Below are positions 38,285 through 46,053 of a DNA stretch of 64,000 nt, piece by piece. Origin of the DNA: Paraglaciecola arctica BSs20135 (GTDB taxonomy: Bacteria > Pseudomonadota > Gammaproteobacteria > Enterobacterales > Alteromonadaceae); NCBI RefSeq assembly GCF_000314995.1, contig NZ_BAEO01000065.1, forward strand, positions 186,001 through 250,000. The letters run 5' to 3'. The first letter of the stretch is position 1, and the number at the start of each line of letters is the position of its first letter. The notes beneath the pieces were generated by a model, which ran no database searches, was not told the origin of the DNA, and was given only the letters and a program-made list of their open reading frames with translations. A program made the translations under genes and the position numbers.

Positions 38285-39577
38285 ATGAAACAGCTAATAC
38301 CCGCCGTATTGTTACTCTTAACTTTCACGCCTAGAATATTCGCAGCCCCGAACGTCGAGCAAATGGTTAAGGATATCGAACCGCAAGTTATTAAGTGGCG
38401 TCATCATTTACACCAAAACCCTGAACTATCCAACCGAGAATTCGAAACCGCAAAATATATAGCTAAACACCTTAAAAGCCTTGGTTTAGAAGTACAAACT
38501 GGAGTAGCAATAACAGGTGTAGTAGCAATACTCGATAGTGGCAAACCAGGGCCAGTCATTGCACTTCGAGCAGATATGGATGGGCTACCAGTGCTTGAAC
38601 AAGGCAATTTACCTTGGAAATCGCTTCAACGTGGCGAGCTTGAAGGTAACGATGTGCCAGTGATGCACGCCTGTGGACATGATACTCATGTTGCTATGCT
38701 GATGGGTGCTGCTGAAATTTTAGTAAATATAAAAAGCCAACTACGGGGCAAAGTGAAGTTTATTTTTCAACCCGCAGAAGAAGGCGCGCCTAGAGGTGAA
38801 AAAGGAGGCGCCCAGTTGATGGTTGAAGAAGGTGTACTCCAAAACCCTAATGTAGACGTGATCTTTGGTTTACATATCAGTGCTGAGATAGACGTGGGCA
38901 AATTACGTTACAAAGAAGGTGGCGCTATGGCTGCGGTTGATCCTTTTAAAATAGTGATAAAAGGCAAACAAGCCCATGGTGCTTACCCTTGGTTGAGTGT
39001 TGATCCTATCACCACAGCAGCACAAATCATTATGAGTTTGCAAACTATTGTAAGCCGAGAAATTAAACTCATTGATGAAGCAGCCGTGGTAACAATTGGC
39101 TCCATTCATGGTGGTAACCGCTCGAATATTATACCTAATGAAGTTGAATTAGTCGGCACCATTCGCACCTTAACCAAAGCGGCACGTGAACACATGTATG
39201 AAGCACTGCCAAGAAAAGTTAAAGGTATTGCTGACAGTATGCGCGCTGAAGTTGAAGTGACTTTACCTTTAGATTATTACTATCCCATCACCTACAACGA
39301 TCCTGCACTCACTGAAAAAATGGTACCTACACTGATTAGAAGTGCCGGCCGCGACAATGTCATTTATAGCAAACCGGTAACGGGCGCCGAAGACTTTTCG
39401 TTTTTCCAAGAAAAAGTACCTGGACTATACCTGTGGGTGGGTGGTAAACCTTTGGATGTCCCAGCAGACCAAGCCCCAGCTCACCATACTCCAGAGTTTT
39501 ATGTTGACGATTCAGGCATGAAAACCGGTGTAAAACTGCTCACAGACTTAACCTTGGATTACATGAAATTGCATTAA
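38285..39577 (+). CDS. exported M20-family amidohydrolase
   Basis: 430 residues. Signal peptide 1-20 (PAVLLLLTFTPRIFA-AP). M20D amidohydrolase features: WRHHLHQNPELSNREFET, the metal site ALRADMDGLP and HACGHDTHVAMLMGA, PAEEGAP, GLHISAE and the dimerisation domain, plus C-terminal AEDFSFF. Relatives remove acyl groups from amino acids or indole-3-acetyl conjugates (hippurate hydrolase/IAA-amino acid hydrolase type). With a signal peptide it acts in the periplasm or outside. Stand-alone gene between rho and purE. Substrate not predictable from sequence. Confidence 0.9.
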   Translation: MKQLIPAVLLLLTFTPRIFAAPNVEQMVKDIEPQVIKWRHHLHQNPELSNREFETAKYIAKHLKSLGLEVQTGVAITGVVAILDSGKPGPVIALRADMDGLPVLEQGNLPWKSLQRGELEGNDVPVMHACGHDTHVAMLMGAAEILVNIKSQLRGKVKFIFQPAEEGAPRGEKGGAQLMVEEGVLQNPNVDVIFGLHISAEIDVGKLRYKEGGAMAAVDPFKIVIKGKQAHGAYPWLSVDPITTAAQIIMSLQTIVSREIKLIDEAAVVTIGSIHGGNRSNIIPNEVELVGTIRTLTKAAREHMYEALPRKVKGIADSMRAEVEVTLPLDYYYPITYNDPALTEKMVPTLIRSAGRDNVIYSKPVTGAEDFSFFQEKVPGLYLWVGGKPLDVPADQAPAHHTPEFYVDDSGMKTGVKLLTDLTLDYMKLH

Positions 39578-39580
39578 ATT

Positions 39581-39602
39581 AAACCACTGATACAGGTGGT
39601 TT
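39581..39602 (+). terminator. weak terminator after the amidohydrolase gene
   Basis: AAACCAC (39581-39587) pairs with GTGGTTT (39596-39602), 4 bp after the stop codon. Only three T residues follow in the tail, so efficiency is doubtful. Confidence 0.4.
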
Positions 39603-39641
39603 CTATGCTGATTACGATAGGCTACAATACGCGTCCAAAAT

Positions 39642-39666
39642 TTTAGGGGGATTGGTTTCCCCTAAA
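39642..39666 (+). other. hairpin in the purE leader
   Basis: TTTAGGGG (39642-39649) and CCCCTAAA (39659-39666) form a perfect 8-bp stem with a 9-base loop, 30 bp before the purE ATG. A possible -10 (TACAAT) lies about 20 bp upstream of it, so the hairpin would be near the 5' end of the mRNA. No T-run follows. It might be a stabilising 5' structure or part of an operator. Confidence 0.45.
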
Positions 39667-39695
39667 TCATAAAATGTGATTTAAGAGAGAAAGAT

Positions 39696-40190
39696 ATGCC
39701 AAATGTGGTGATAGTAATGGGCTCAAAGTCTGATTGGCCTACCATGCAAAACGCAGCACTCATGTTAGAGAAGCTTGGCGTAAGTTATACGGCCAAAGTT
39801 ATCTCTGCTCATCGTACACCAAATCTACTCACAGACTTCTCCGAACAAGCTGCTAGTCAGGGTTACCAAGTCATTATTGGTGGTGCAGGTGGTGCGGCGC
39901 ATTTACCAGGTATGATAGCTGCACATACTCATTTACCAGTGTTTGGTGTACCAGTTCGCTCAAGCCAACTGAACGGTATTGATTCACTACTTTCTATAGT
40001 GCAAATGCCCAAAGGAGTTGCAGTAGGCACTTTAGCGATTGGCGAAGCAGGTGCAGCAAATGCGGGGTTGCTCGCCGCTCAAGTCATCGGCCTGCAAAAC
40101 CCAGATGTACAGCAAGCCATTAAAGATTTTCGAGCCGAGCAAACTGCCACTGTACTGGCGCAAGATGAACTAATCCTTCCCTCTCTATGA
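39696..40190 (+). CDS. purE: N5-carboxyaminoimidazole ribonucleotide mutase
   Basis: 164 residues, class I PurE. Conserved [10 protein letters not shown] near the start, [21 protein letters not shown] and [15 protein letters not shown]. Converts N5-CAIR to CAIR in purine synthesis. It precedes purK by 25 bp, forming the usual purEK pair. Ribosome site AGAGAGAAAG upstream. Confidence 0.97.
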   Translation: MPNVVIVMGSKSDWPTMQNAALMLEKLGVSYTAKVISAHRTPNLLTDFSEQAASQGYQVIIGGAGGAAHLPGMIAAHTHLPVFGVPVRSSQLNGIDSLLSIVQMPKGVAVGTLAIGEAGAANAGLLAAQVIGLQNPDVQQAIKDFRAEQTATVLAQDELILPSL

Positions 40191-40215
40191 TAAAAGCTAA
40201 CGTGAGATCGTATAA

Positions 40216-41355
40216 ATGAGCATATTAGTTCTTGGATCTGGCCAATTGGCTAGAATGATGGCTTTAGCTGGCTACCCACTTGGAATAAGTGTTCAGGCAG
40301 TAGATGTGGCAGATAACAAAATTGTCGATCCCGTTACTAAGCAGGTTATCAACAACTCCCTCAATAGACTGATAGAAGAAGTCGATACGATCACTGTTGA
40401 GTTTGAACATATTCCTGAAGATCTGCTCGAGTTAGTCCATGGAAGTGGCAAACTTAAACCTAGTGTCGAGGCCATTCTGACCGGTGCCGATAGAGTTCGT
40501 GAGAAAAAATTGCTTGAAAAACTGGCTATAGACAACTGCCCGTTTGAAATTATTACCGAAGTAGAACAACTAGATGCAGCAGTTGAAAAACTTGGCGAAA
40601 AGTTGATTATTAAAGCCAGCAGAGATGGTTACGACGGCTACGGACAATGGCGTTTACAAAACAAAAGCCAATTGCCTGAGTTAAAGGAAAAATTGTCGCA
40701 ATTAGACTTGCACAAGATCCCTTTAGTGGTAGAGAAGATGCTCAATTTTGATCGCGAGCTTTCATTGGTTGCAGTGCGCAGTAGCAATGGTGATATTGCT
40801 TATTACCCTCTTGCCGAAAACTTACACTACCAAGGTCAATTACATGTATCTATTGCTCCTGCACCACAAGTTGACGAAGCTCTTAACCAACAAGCAAAAA
40901 CCATCTTTAATAAACTAGCAGAATCACTAGATTATGTAGGTGTATTGTCAGTTGAGTTTTTCCAAATTGGACAACAATTACTGGTTAATGAAATAGCGCC
41001 ACGGGTGCATAATTCAGGACACTGGACCATGCAAGGCGCAGATACTTGTCAATTTGAAAATCATCTTAGAGCGGTAAGAGGGTTGCCTTTAGGTTCAACT
41101 AAAGTCACATCACCTACTGCCATGATCAACATCATAGGTTGCAAAGCCTTCTCCCGCGATATGCTCAGCATTCCTGGTTGCCATTTACACTGGTATGGTA
41201 AAACCCCACGGAAAAAGCGCAAGATGGGCCACTTTAATTTATGTGCAGATAATTATTCAGAATTAGGTAAAACAATGCAGGCTTTAGCCGAATACCTACC
41301 TGTTGAAAATTTCCCTATGTTGAAAGACGAAGCCGCCAGATTGATTAAACTTTAA
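40216..41355 (+). CDS. purK: N5-carboxyaminoimidazole ribonucleotide synthase
   Basis: 379 residues, ATP-grasp enzyme making N5-CAIR from AIR, bicarbonate and ATP. Begins MSILVLGSGQLARMMALAGY; ATP-grasp residues in LIIKASRDGYDGYGQW and VVEKMLNFDRELSLVAVRS; C-terminal NEIAPRVHNSGHWT. Co-transcribed with purE. No obvious terminator before the tRNA promoter downstream. Confidence 0.97.
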   Translation: MSILVLGSGQLARMMALAGYPLGISVQAVDVADNKIVDPVTKQVINNSLNRLIEEVDTITVEFEHIPEDLLELVHGSGKLKPSVEAILTGADRVREKKLLEKLAIDNCPFEIITEVEQLDAAVEKLGEKLIIKASRDGYDGYGQWRLQNKSQLPELKEKLSQLDLHKIPLVVEKMLNFDRELSLVAVRSSNGDIAYYPLAENLHYQGQLHVSIAPAPQVDEALNQQAKTIFNKLAESLDYVGVLSVEFFQIGQQLLVNEIAPRVHNSGHWTMQGADTCQFENHLRAVRGLPLGSTKVTSPTAMINIIGCKAFSRDMLSIPGCHLHWYGKTPRKKRKMGHFNLCADNYSELGKTMQALAEYLPVENFPMLKDEAARLIKL

Positions 41356-41384
41356 GCGTTCGTTTAGAAAATATTGTTATTTGA

Positions 41385-41412
41385 TTGACAACATTTAAAT
41401 TATGAATACAAT
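41385..41412 (+). promoter_or_regulatory. strong sigma70 promoter of the tRNA-Thr gene
   Basis: Perfect -35 TTGACA (41385-41390), 16-base spacer, -10 TACAAT (41407-41412), then the GC-rich discriminator GGCGCTCGC typical of stable-RNA promoters under stringent control. About 78 nt of leader precede the mature tRNA. Confidence 0.85.
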
Positions 41413-41496
41413 GGCGCTCGCTTTAGGGATTAGCTGCTACTAAGCAGTTTACCAACAACCCAAAAGTAGCGTCACCCAGAAAGATTTACCCTGTGT

Positions 41497-41572
<76 letters not shown>

Positions 41573-42000
41573 TTCTTTCCTAGTTTTGTCCAAACGCAAA
41601 TTGTAATCAGTAGCTAAGCCTCATAGCAGTTCGACTCCGGTAGTCGGCACCACTTTTCTTTCAGAATTTCCAAACTGACTTGTAATCAGTAGCTAAGTCT
41701 CATAGCAGTTCGATTCCGGTAGTCGGCACCACTTTTCTTTCAGAATTTTCAAACTGACTTGTAATCAGTAGCTAAGCCTCATAGCAGTTCGACTCCGGTA
41801 GTCGGCACCATTCTTTCTTAGTTTTATCCAAGCTGAAATTGTAATCAGTAGCTAAGTCTCATAGCAGTTCGACTCCGGTAGTCGGCACCATTCTTCTTTC
41901 TAATATTTTCAAACGACATCGTAATCAGTAGCTAAGCTTCATAGCAGTTCGACTCCGGTAGTCGGCACCATTCTTTCTTTTCAAACAGTAGCTTTAATCG
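41573..42000 (+). repeat. tandem array of five tRNA-Thr 3'-half copies (period about 80 bp)
   Basis: Five 50-nt cores follow the tRNA at 41603-41652, 41682-41731, 41761-41810, 41841-41890 and 41921-41970, each beginning GTAATCAGTAGCTAAG and ending GGTAGTCGGCACCA. They correspond to the tRNA from the anticodon loop to CCA, except that the tRNA's GTCAC is replaced by a 13-nt insert of the form CTAAGYYTCATAG. The cores differ from one another at only three positions, while the ~30-nt spacers vary more around a TTCTTTC...CAAAC skeleton. Copies 2 and 3 retain the whole anticodon arm with the TGT anticodon. No copy has a D arm or 5' acceptor strand. A decayed sixth unit is seen at 41971-42000. Confidence 0.92.
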
Positions 42001-42087
42001 GTTACTAATCTGGATCATCTGTTTATACTTTTTTAGTAATCAAATACACATCCTTGATGATATGCATTCAATCTCGACTTCTCGACA

Positions 42088-42170
42088 ATTGCTCCTGCAT
42101 TGTTCTACCTTCCGCCATCCATGGCGGTCGCTTGTCGGCCGTTGCAGCTACTAGGACTAGCTTGAGCAAT
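42088..42170. other. compact multi-hairpin element downstream of the tRNA array
   Basis: Outer arms ATTGCTC (42088-42094) and GAGCAAT (42164-42170); next CTGCA (42095-42099) with TGCAG (42143-42147); an inner perfect hairpin CCGCCAT-CC-ATGGCGG (42112-42127); and AGCTA/TAGCT (42146-42150, 42158-42162). Locally GC-rich in an AT-rich gap between the array and the GGDEF gene. No coding sequence with support is present. Only one copy occurs in the window; it could be a palindromic repeat of the genome or a structured RNA. Confidence 0.45.
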
Positions 42171-42321
42171 CGCCTGTTTACTTTTATAAGCCTATTTACC
42201 AACAAGCGTTATTCAATATTAAAGGAATACTTTATAATATTGGCTCGATATACTTGTTTTGAAGTTTAAGGTCAGTGATCGGAGTAATTTTTATACTTTT
42301 TAGTTTATGCGTAAGGCAATA

Positions 42322-43926
42322 ATGACCAAATTATTTTCACTGCTATTCCCGTTGTTTTTCAGTTTATTTTCATACGCACAAGAAATCATTCCTAATAATG
42401 AATATTGCCAAATTCAACTGATAAACACTGAACAAGCTCGCTCAGCTAGCCCTCGGGTTGAGAACCTTGTTAAAGAAAAGGGGGCGTTATTATCCATTCC
42501 TGCAGGAAAAAGTCGTTTGCGCCTAAGTTGTCGCTTAGATGAGCAAGCCGTTTTTACTTTTGGTAAAGACGAAATAATGGATGTGTCTTGGGAAGCTCAA
42601 CAAGTTAAGCTCATTCCTTTAGCCGCTAGTAGCCCTTCATTTTTACTGCCGACAGGTACGTTTTCAGTCGACTTTATATTTTTAACTCATCATAACTTCA
42701 AACAAAATTTTGTTTGGAAGCCAGTTGCTGCCTTCCTCGATTACAGTTTGTTCAATAATATTATTATGGGGGTCTTTTACGGGTTGTGCTTAACTCTGAT
42801 CCTATACGTCTATTTTATGGGTCAAGTCGTTGGGGATACTAGATTTCAATTTTACAGTCTGTATGTATTCTGTGCCGCCACCTTCTTTTTGCTGCAAGAA
42901 GGGCAATTAAATATCTTCTTACCACAACAAAACTTCTTATTGAGTCATCAATTTTACCTACTATTTGCCGGTTTGACCGTTTTCACTGCCACGGTATTTA
43001 TTGTTCGTTTAACGGAGTTACAATCAGCATGGCCCAAGATAACTCGTTATGGGCTGGAATTGGGTGCAAGTGGCGTATTATTGATGTCTGTTTTGATGCT
43101 ATTCCTAGACCATAACAACCTATCAGGCTTGATAGGAAACACAATGGCTAGAATGACCTTATTACTGATGTTGGGCATTTTAATCCTAGTATCGATACAA
43201 GCTTATCGAAATGTCCAAGGTGCTACATTAGTATTCCTAAGCTTAGCTTTAATGGTAGTGGCTATGATATTTCGAATTGTATTAAATGACGTTAACCCTT
43301 TTCTACAACGTTACGCCCTCATCATAGCGTTTGCCTTTGAAGCCTTTATTTTGGCTATAGCTGTGTCCGCGAGAATTAAAAATATTAAAGCAGATAAAAT
43401 GTTAGCAGAATCACAAGCGAATACCGATGAGCTTTGTAACGTGTTAAATCGACGCGGCTGGAATAAAAAAACCAATGAAGTGTTAAGTGAACAAAAAACA
43501 AATGGGGGCTTTATCTGTTTGTTGTACATAGATTTAAATGACTTCAAACAAATAAATGATAAATGGGGGCATGATGCGGGTGACAAAGTCCTCAAAGTAG
43601 TTGCTGATATTATCCGCCACCAGTTACATTCTATCGATAGCATAGGACGAATTGGGGGTGATGAATTTGTCACTTTAAGCATTTTTCACCAACGTAGCGA
43701 AGCCGAAAATTTAGCTATAAGGGTGCGAGAAAGGTTACAAGCCGTTAATCTGTATATTGATAAACAGACAAAAATAGAAGTGAGCGCCAGCGTAGGTCAT
43801 GTCATTTATGACGAACCGCCCAAAGGCGTCGACCATATGTTAAGTCAGGCTGATGAATCTATGTATCAGATTAAGAGATCAAATAAACAGGTGCAAAATC
43901 AACAAAAGAATTATGCGAATTCCTAA
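42322..43926 (+). CDS. 7TM diguanylate cyclase with degenerate I-site
   Basis: 534 residues from the ATG at 42322, chosen for AAGG at a spacing of 6 and a clean signal peptide (MTKLFSLLFPLFFSLFSYAQ); an upstream ATG at 42307 lacks a ribosome site. A short periplasmic domain (about 20-140), seven transmembrane helices (about 145-365), and a GGDEF domain (about 380-525) with intact GGDEF in GRIGGDEFVTL. The I-site position reads HSID in place of RxxD, so product inhibition is probably lost. Predicted to make c-di-GMP. Convergent with the glutathionylspermidine gene, 16 bp between stops. Confidence 0.9.
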   Translation: MTKLFSLLFPLFFSLFSYAQEIIPNNEYCQIQLINTEQARSASPRVENLVKEKGALLSIPAGKSRLRLSCRLDEQAVFTFGKDEIMDVSWEAQQVKLIPLAASSPSFLLPTGTFSVDFIFLTHHNFKQNFVWKPVAAFLDYSLFNNIIMGVFYGLCLTLILYVYFMGQVVGDTRFQFYSLYVFCAATFFLLQEGQLNIFLPQQNFLLSHQFYLLFAGLTVFTATVFIVRLTELQSAWPKITRYGLELGASGVLLMSVLMLFLDHNNLSGLIGNTMARMTLLLMLGILILVSIQAYRNVQGATLVFLSLALMVVAMIFRIVLNDVNPFLQRYALIIAFAFEAFILAIAVSARIKNIKADKMLAESQANTDELCNVLNRRGWNKKTNEVLSEQKTNGGFICLLYIDLNDFKQINDKWGHDAGDKVLKVVADIIRHQLHSIDSIGRIGGDEFVTLSIFHQRSEAENLAIRVRERLQAVNLYIDKQTKIEVSASVGHVIYDEPPKGVDHMLSQADESMYQIKRSNKQVQNQQKNYANS

Positions 43927-43942
43927 CTTAGAATTCGCTATT

Positions 43943-45802
43943 CTACTGTTCATAACCTATTTGCAAAGCTAAACAATCGCTGTCTTTACCAATAATCATG
44001 GTTGGATCAACCCGTGTTCCACTACCAGCATAATTTCCTTTTGCAGTAAATGTGCAGATTTGAACATAAAGGTTATCAATTAGGGGTAAAGGAAATAATT
44101 GCTGGTAAATTTGCGCTCGATCTTCGAATTCCCCAGGTTTATGGGCTAAGGTATTTTGGTTATGGTCGATAAGCTGAATATTGGCACCACACCTACCTAC
44201 AATAGGCTTCACCACATGCCCTGATTCAATCAGCTCAGGTGTAAGCTCAAAACTAGCGTTTAATAAATTGGGGTGATTGGGGAATAAAGTCCAAAGAATA
44301 GGCAAGATTGCCTTATTACTTGGGATCAAGGTCCACAAAGGTTCAAAAACCATAATGTCATCATTTAGAAGTACCTCAGATAAGGTTGGAATACTGCCAG
44401 TCAGGTTTTTTTGCTGGGTTTTGCCATCAAAACGTAATTCATCTAAAGCGGTTTCCCAAGCCCAGGTTTTCCAGACCCATTTAATGGTATTACCGTAACT
44501 ATCTTCAACAAGCCCATTTTCAGTACTGCGTAAAGACGCAAGCCCCTTAACAAGCACACATTCGTACCCTGCAGCTTCAATTGCGTCTTTCATAAATAGT
44601 GCGTGGTAGGTTTCTTCAGGGTCATCATCCTGTAGAACATGGATAACAGAGTCAATTTCACAACTTTTCCATGCTTTGACCAATTGTTTAAACAATCCGC
44701 TGCCAGCGTCGGAGCCACCTTTTACTCCATGATGTTTGAACCACTTGCCCTGAATTTTGGCCACTTCCATATAACATGAAGCAGAATCACAATTGTACTC
44801 ATATACCTTTAATCCATTTTCGGACAAGGCAAAGTCAAATCGACTGGTGATTAATTGGTTTTTGCGATTAGCCCAAGATACTCTTATTTTTTTGAGGATT
44901 GCTTCGGGTAGCCCAAACTTGCTTAATAACTCTGGATGTTCAAGAGCATACTCTGTGGCATGTAAAAACATCTGATGAAGCTCATCTGTGGCCGATTCTA
45001 ATGCGCCCTTTGCGGCCTGTGTCATACGATAGTAGGTTTGTGCAGTTGAAATGTCTGCTGACAGCTTATGTCCACCCATCATATCCACATAGGCAGATTC
45101 ATCTTCATTGGCCAGATTTAACCATGGTGTTTCAATGGGAGCACGACTTAACACTTTACATGGCACTAGGTTGAATAACTCTTTCTCTGCCGCTTCAAGC
45201 ACCACACCGTGGGTTGGATCATCTGTTTGTATTACCCAGCCTAGGATGGTTGAGTCATTAGACGGGCAATGTAGCCAGTAGTCTCCCTTGCTGCCTACTT
45301 TTGCTTTAATTTCACGGGAAAAATTCTGGCCTTCAGGCCAAGAATAAAAGTGCATATTCTGTTCTATAATATGAATTTTATCCTCAAAGACTTCGGTGAT
45401 AATCGCAACATGGCCAGTTTCTTCAAACTCACCACCTTGATCCCACATTAATAAACACCCTGCCTCAGGACGTCGTTGTGAGCCGTTTTTGAAGGCATTA
45501 AGAGGTAAAGTTTGGTTATTAACCAAATCTCTGACATCACGAAGTCGAAAAATGTCATAAGCCATAGCAACGTCGTTAAAAATATAACCCTTGTTGACGT
45601 AGAGCCAACGCCGGGCAAACTCAACACACTGCCATTTGTACCCCATGTAGATACCATCAACATAACTTCGATAATCGCTACGAGACGGAAATATTGATTC
45701 GTCTGCGGTCTTGTAATCACAAGAATAAGAACTAACACCACCTACAGCAACACCCAGCTCCTCACCGAATACAAGGTCTGCTCTTGGTTCTTTATTTTTC
45801 AT
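43943..45802 (-). CDS. gss: bifunctional glutathionylspermidine synthetase/amidase
   Basis: 619 residues, the same length as E. coli Gss. N-terminal CHAP-type amidase domain (1-200) with the catalytic Cys59 in KWQCVEFARRWLY and the partner histidine in GHVAIITEVF. C-terminal ATP-grasp synthetase (about 205-619) has YEYNCDSASCYMEVAKIQGK, WKTWAWETALDELRF, FEPLWTLIPSNKAILPILW and GRCGANIQLID. It joins glutathione to spermidine with ATP and can hydrolyse the product; thiol protection and polyamine storage are the roles proposed in E. coli. The gene is alone, 251 bp after the BtuB-like receptor gene, which is in the same direction. Confidence 0.95.
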   Translation of the reverse strand: MKNKEPRADLVFGEELGVAVGGVSSYSCDYKTADESIFPSRSDYRSYVDGIYMGYKWQCVEFARRWLYVNKGYIFNDVAMAYDIFRLRDVRDLVNNQTLPLNAFKNGSQRRPEAGCLLMWDQGGEFEETGHVAIITEVFEDKIHIIEQNMHFYSWPEGQNFSREIKAKVGSKGDYWLHCPSNDSTILGWVIQTDDPTHGVVLEAAEKELFNLVPCKVLSRAPIETPWLNLANEDESAYVDMMGGHKLSADISTAQTYYRMTQAAKGALESATDELHQMFLHATEYALEHPELLSKFGLPEAILKKIRVSWANRKNQLITSRFDFALSENGLKVYEYNCDSASCYMEVAKIQGKWFKHHGVKGGSDAGSGLFKQLVKAWKSCEIDSVIHVLQDDDPEETYHALFMKDAIEAAGYECVLVKGLASLRSTENGLVEDSYGNTIKWVWKTWAWETALDELRFDGKTQQKNLTGSIPTLSEVLLNDDIMVFEPLWTLIPSNKAILPILWTLFPNHPNLLNASFELTPELIESGHVVKPIVGRCGANIQLIDHNQNTLAHKPGEFEDRAQIYQQLFPLPLIDNLYVQICTFTAKGNYAGSGTRVDPTMIIGKDSDCLALQIGYEQ

Positions 45803-46053
45803 CTTCGCTCCACATTGTAGAAGAAATATTACTGGTCGTTAGGGTAGTTTGATTTTCCGCTTTCGCGCACTTTAGGGTATTTCAGAGCATAAATGAATCG
45901 AAACTGTAGTCTAGGTCACTCTTGGAGAATTGGTCGAGTAATTTAGGCAATACCTAAAGCAGTTGAAAAATCAACAGACTCTAGATATTTCCTGTTCTTA
46001 GTACATCAAAGTCAAATGAACAAAATACTCATAGTGACCAGTGGAATAAATAT

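Noticed and set aside
41573..41970. Five further tRNA genes
   Set aside because: All copies lack the D arm and 5' acceptor strand, and the T stem carries an extra mismatch.
41573..42000. CRISPR array
   Set aside because: The 50-nt cores are tRNA 3'-half sequences in continuity with a tRNA gene, the spacers are related to one another, and no cas genes are present.
42054..42269. 71-residue open frame downstream of the tRNA array
   Set aside because: No ribosome site, no family resemblance, and it runs through the palindromic element.
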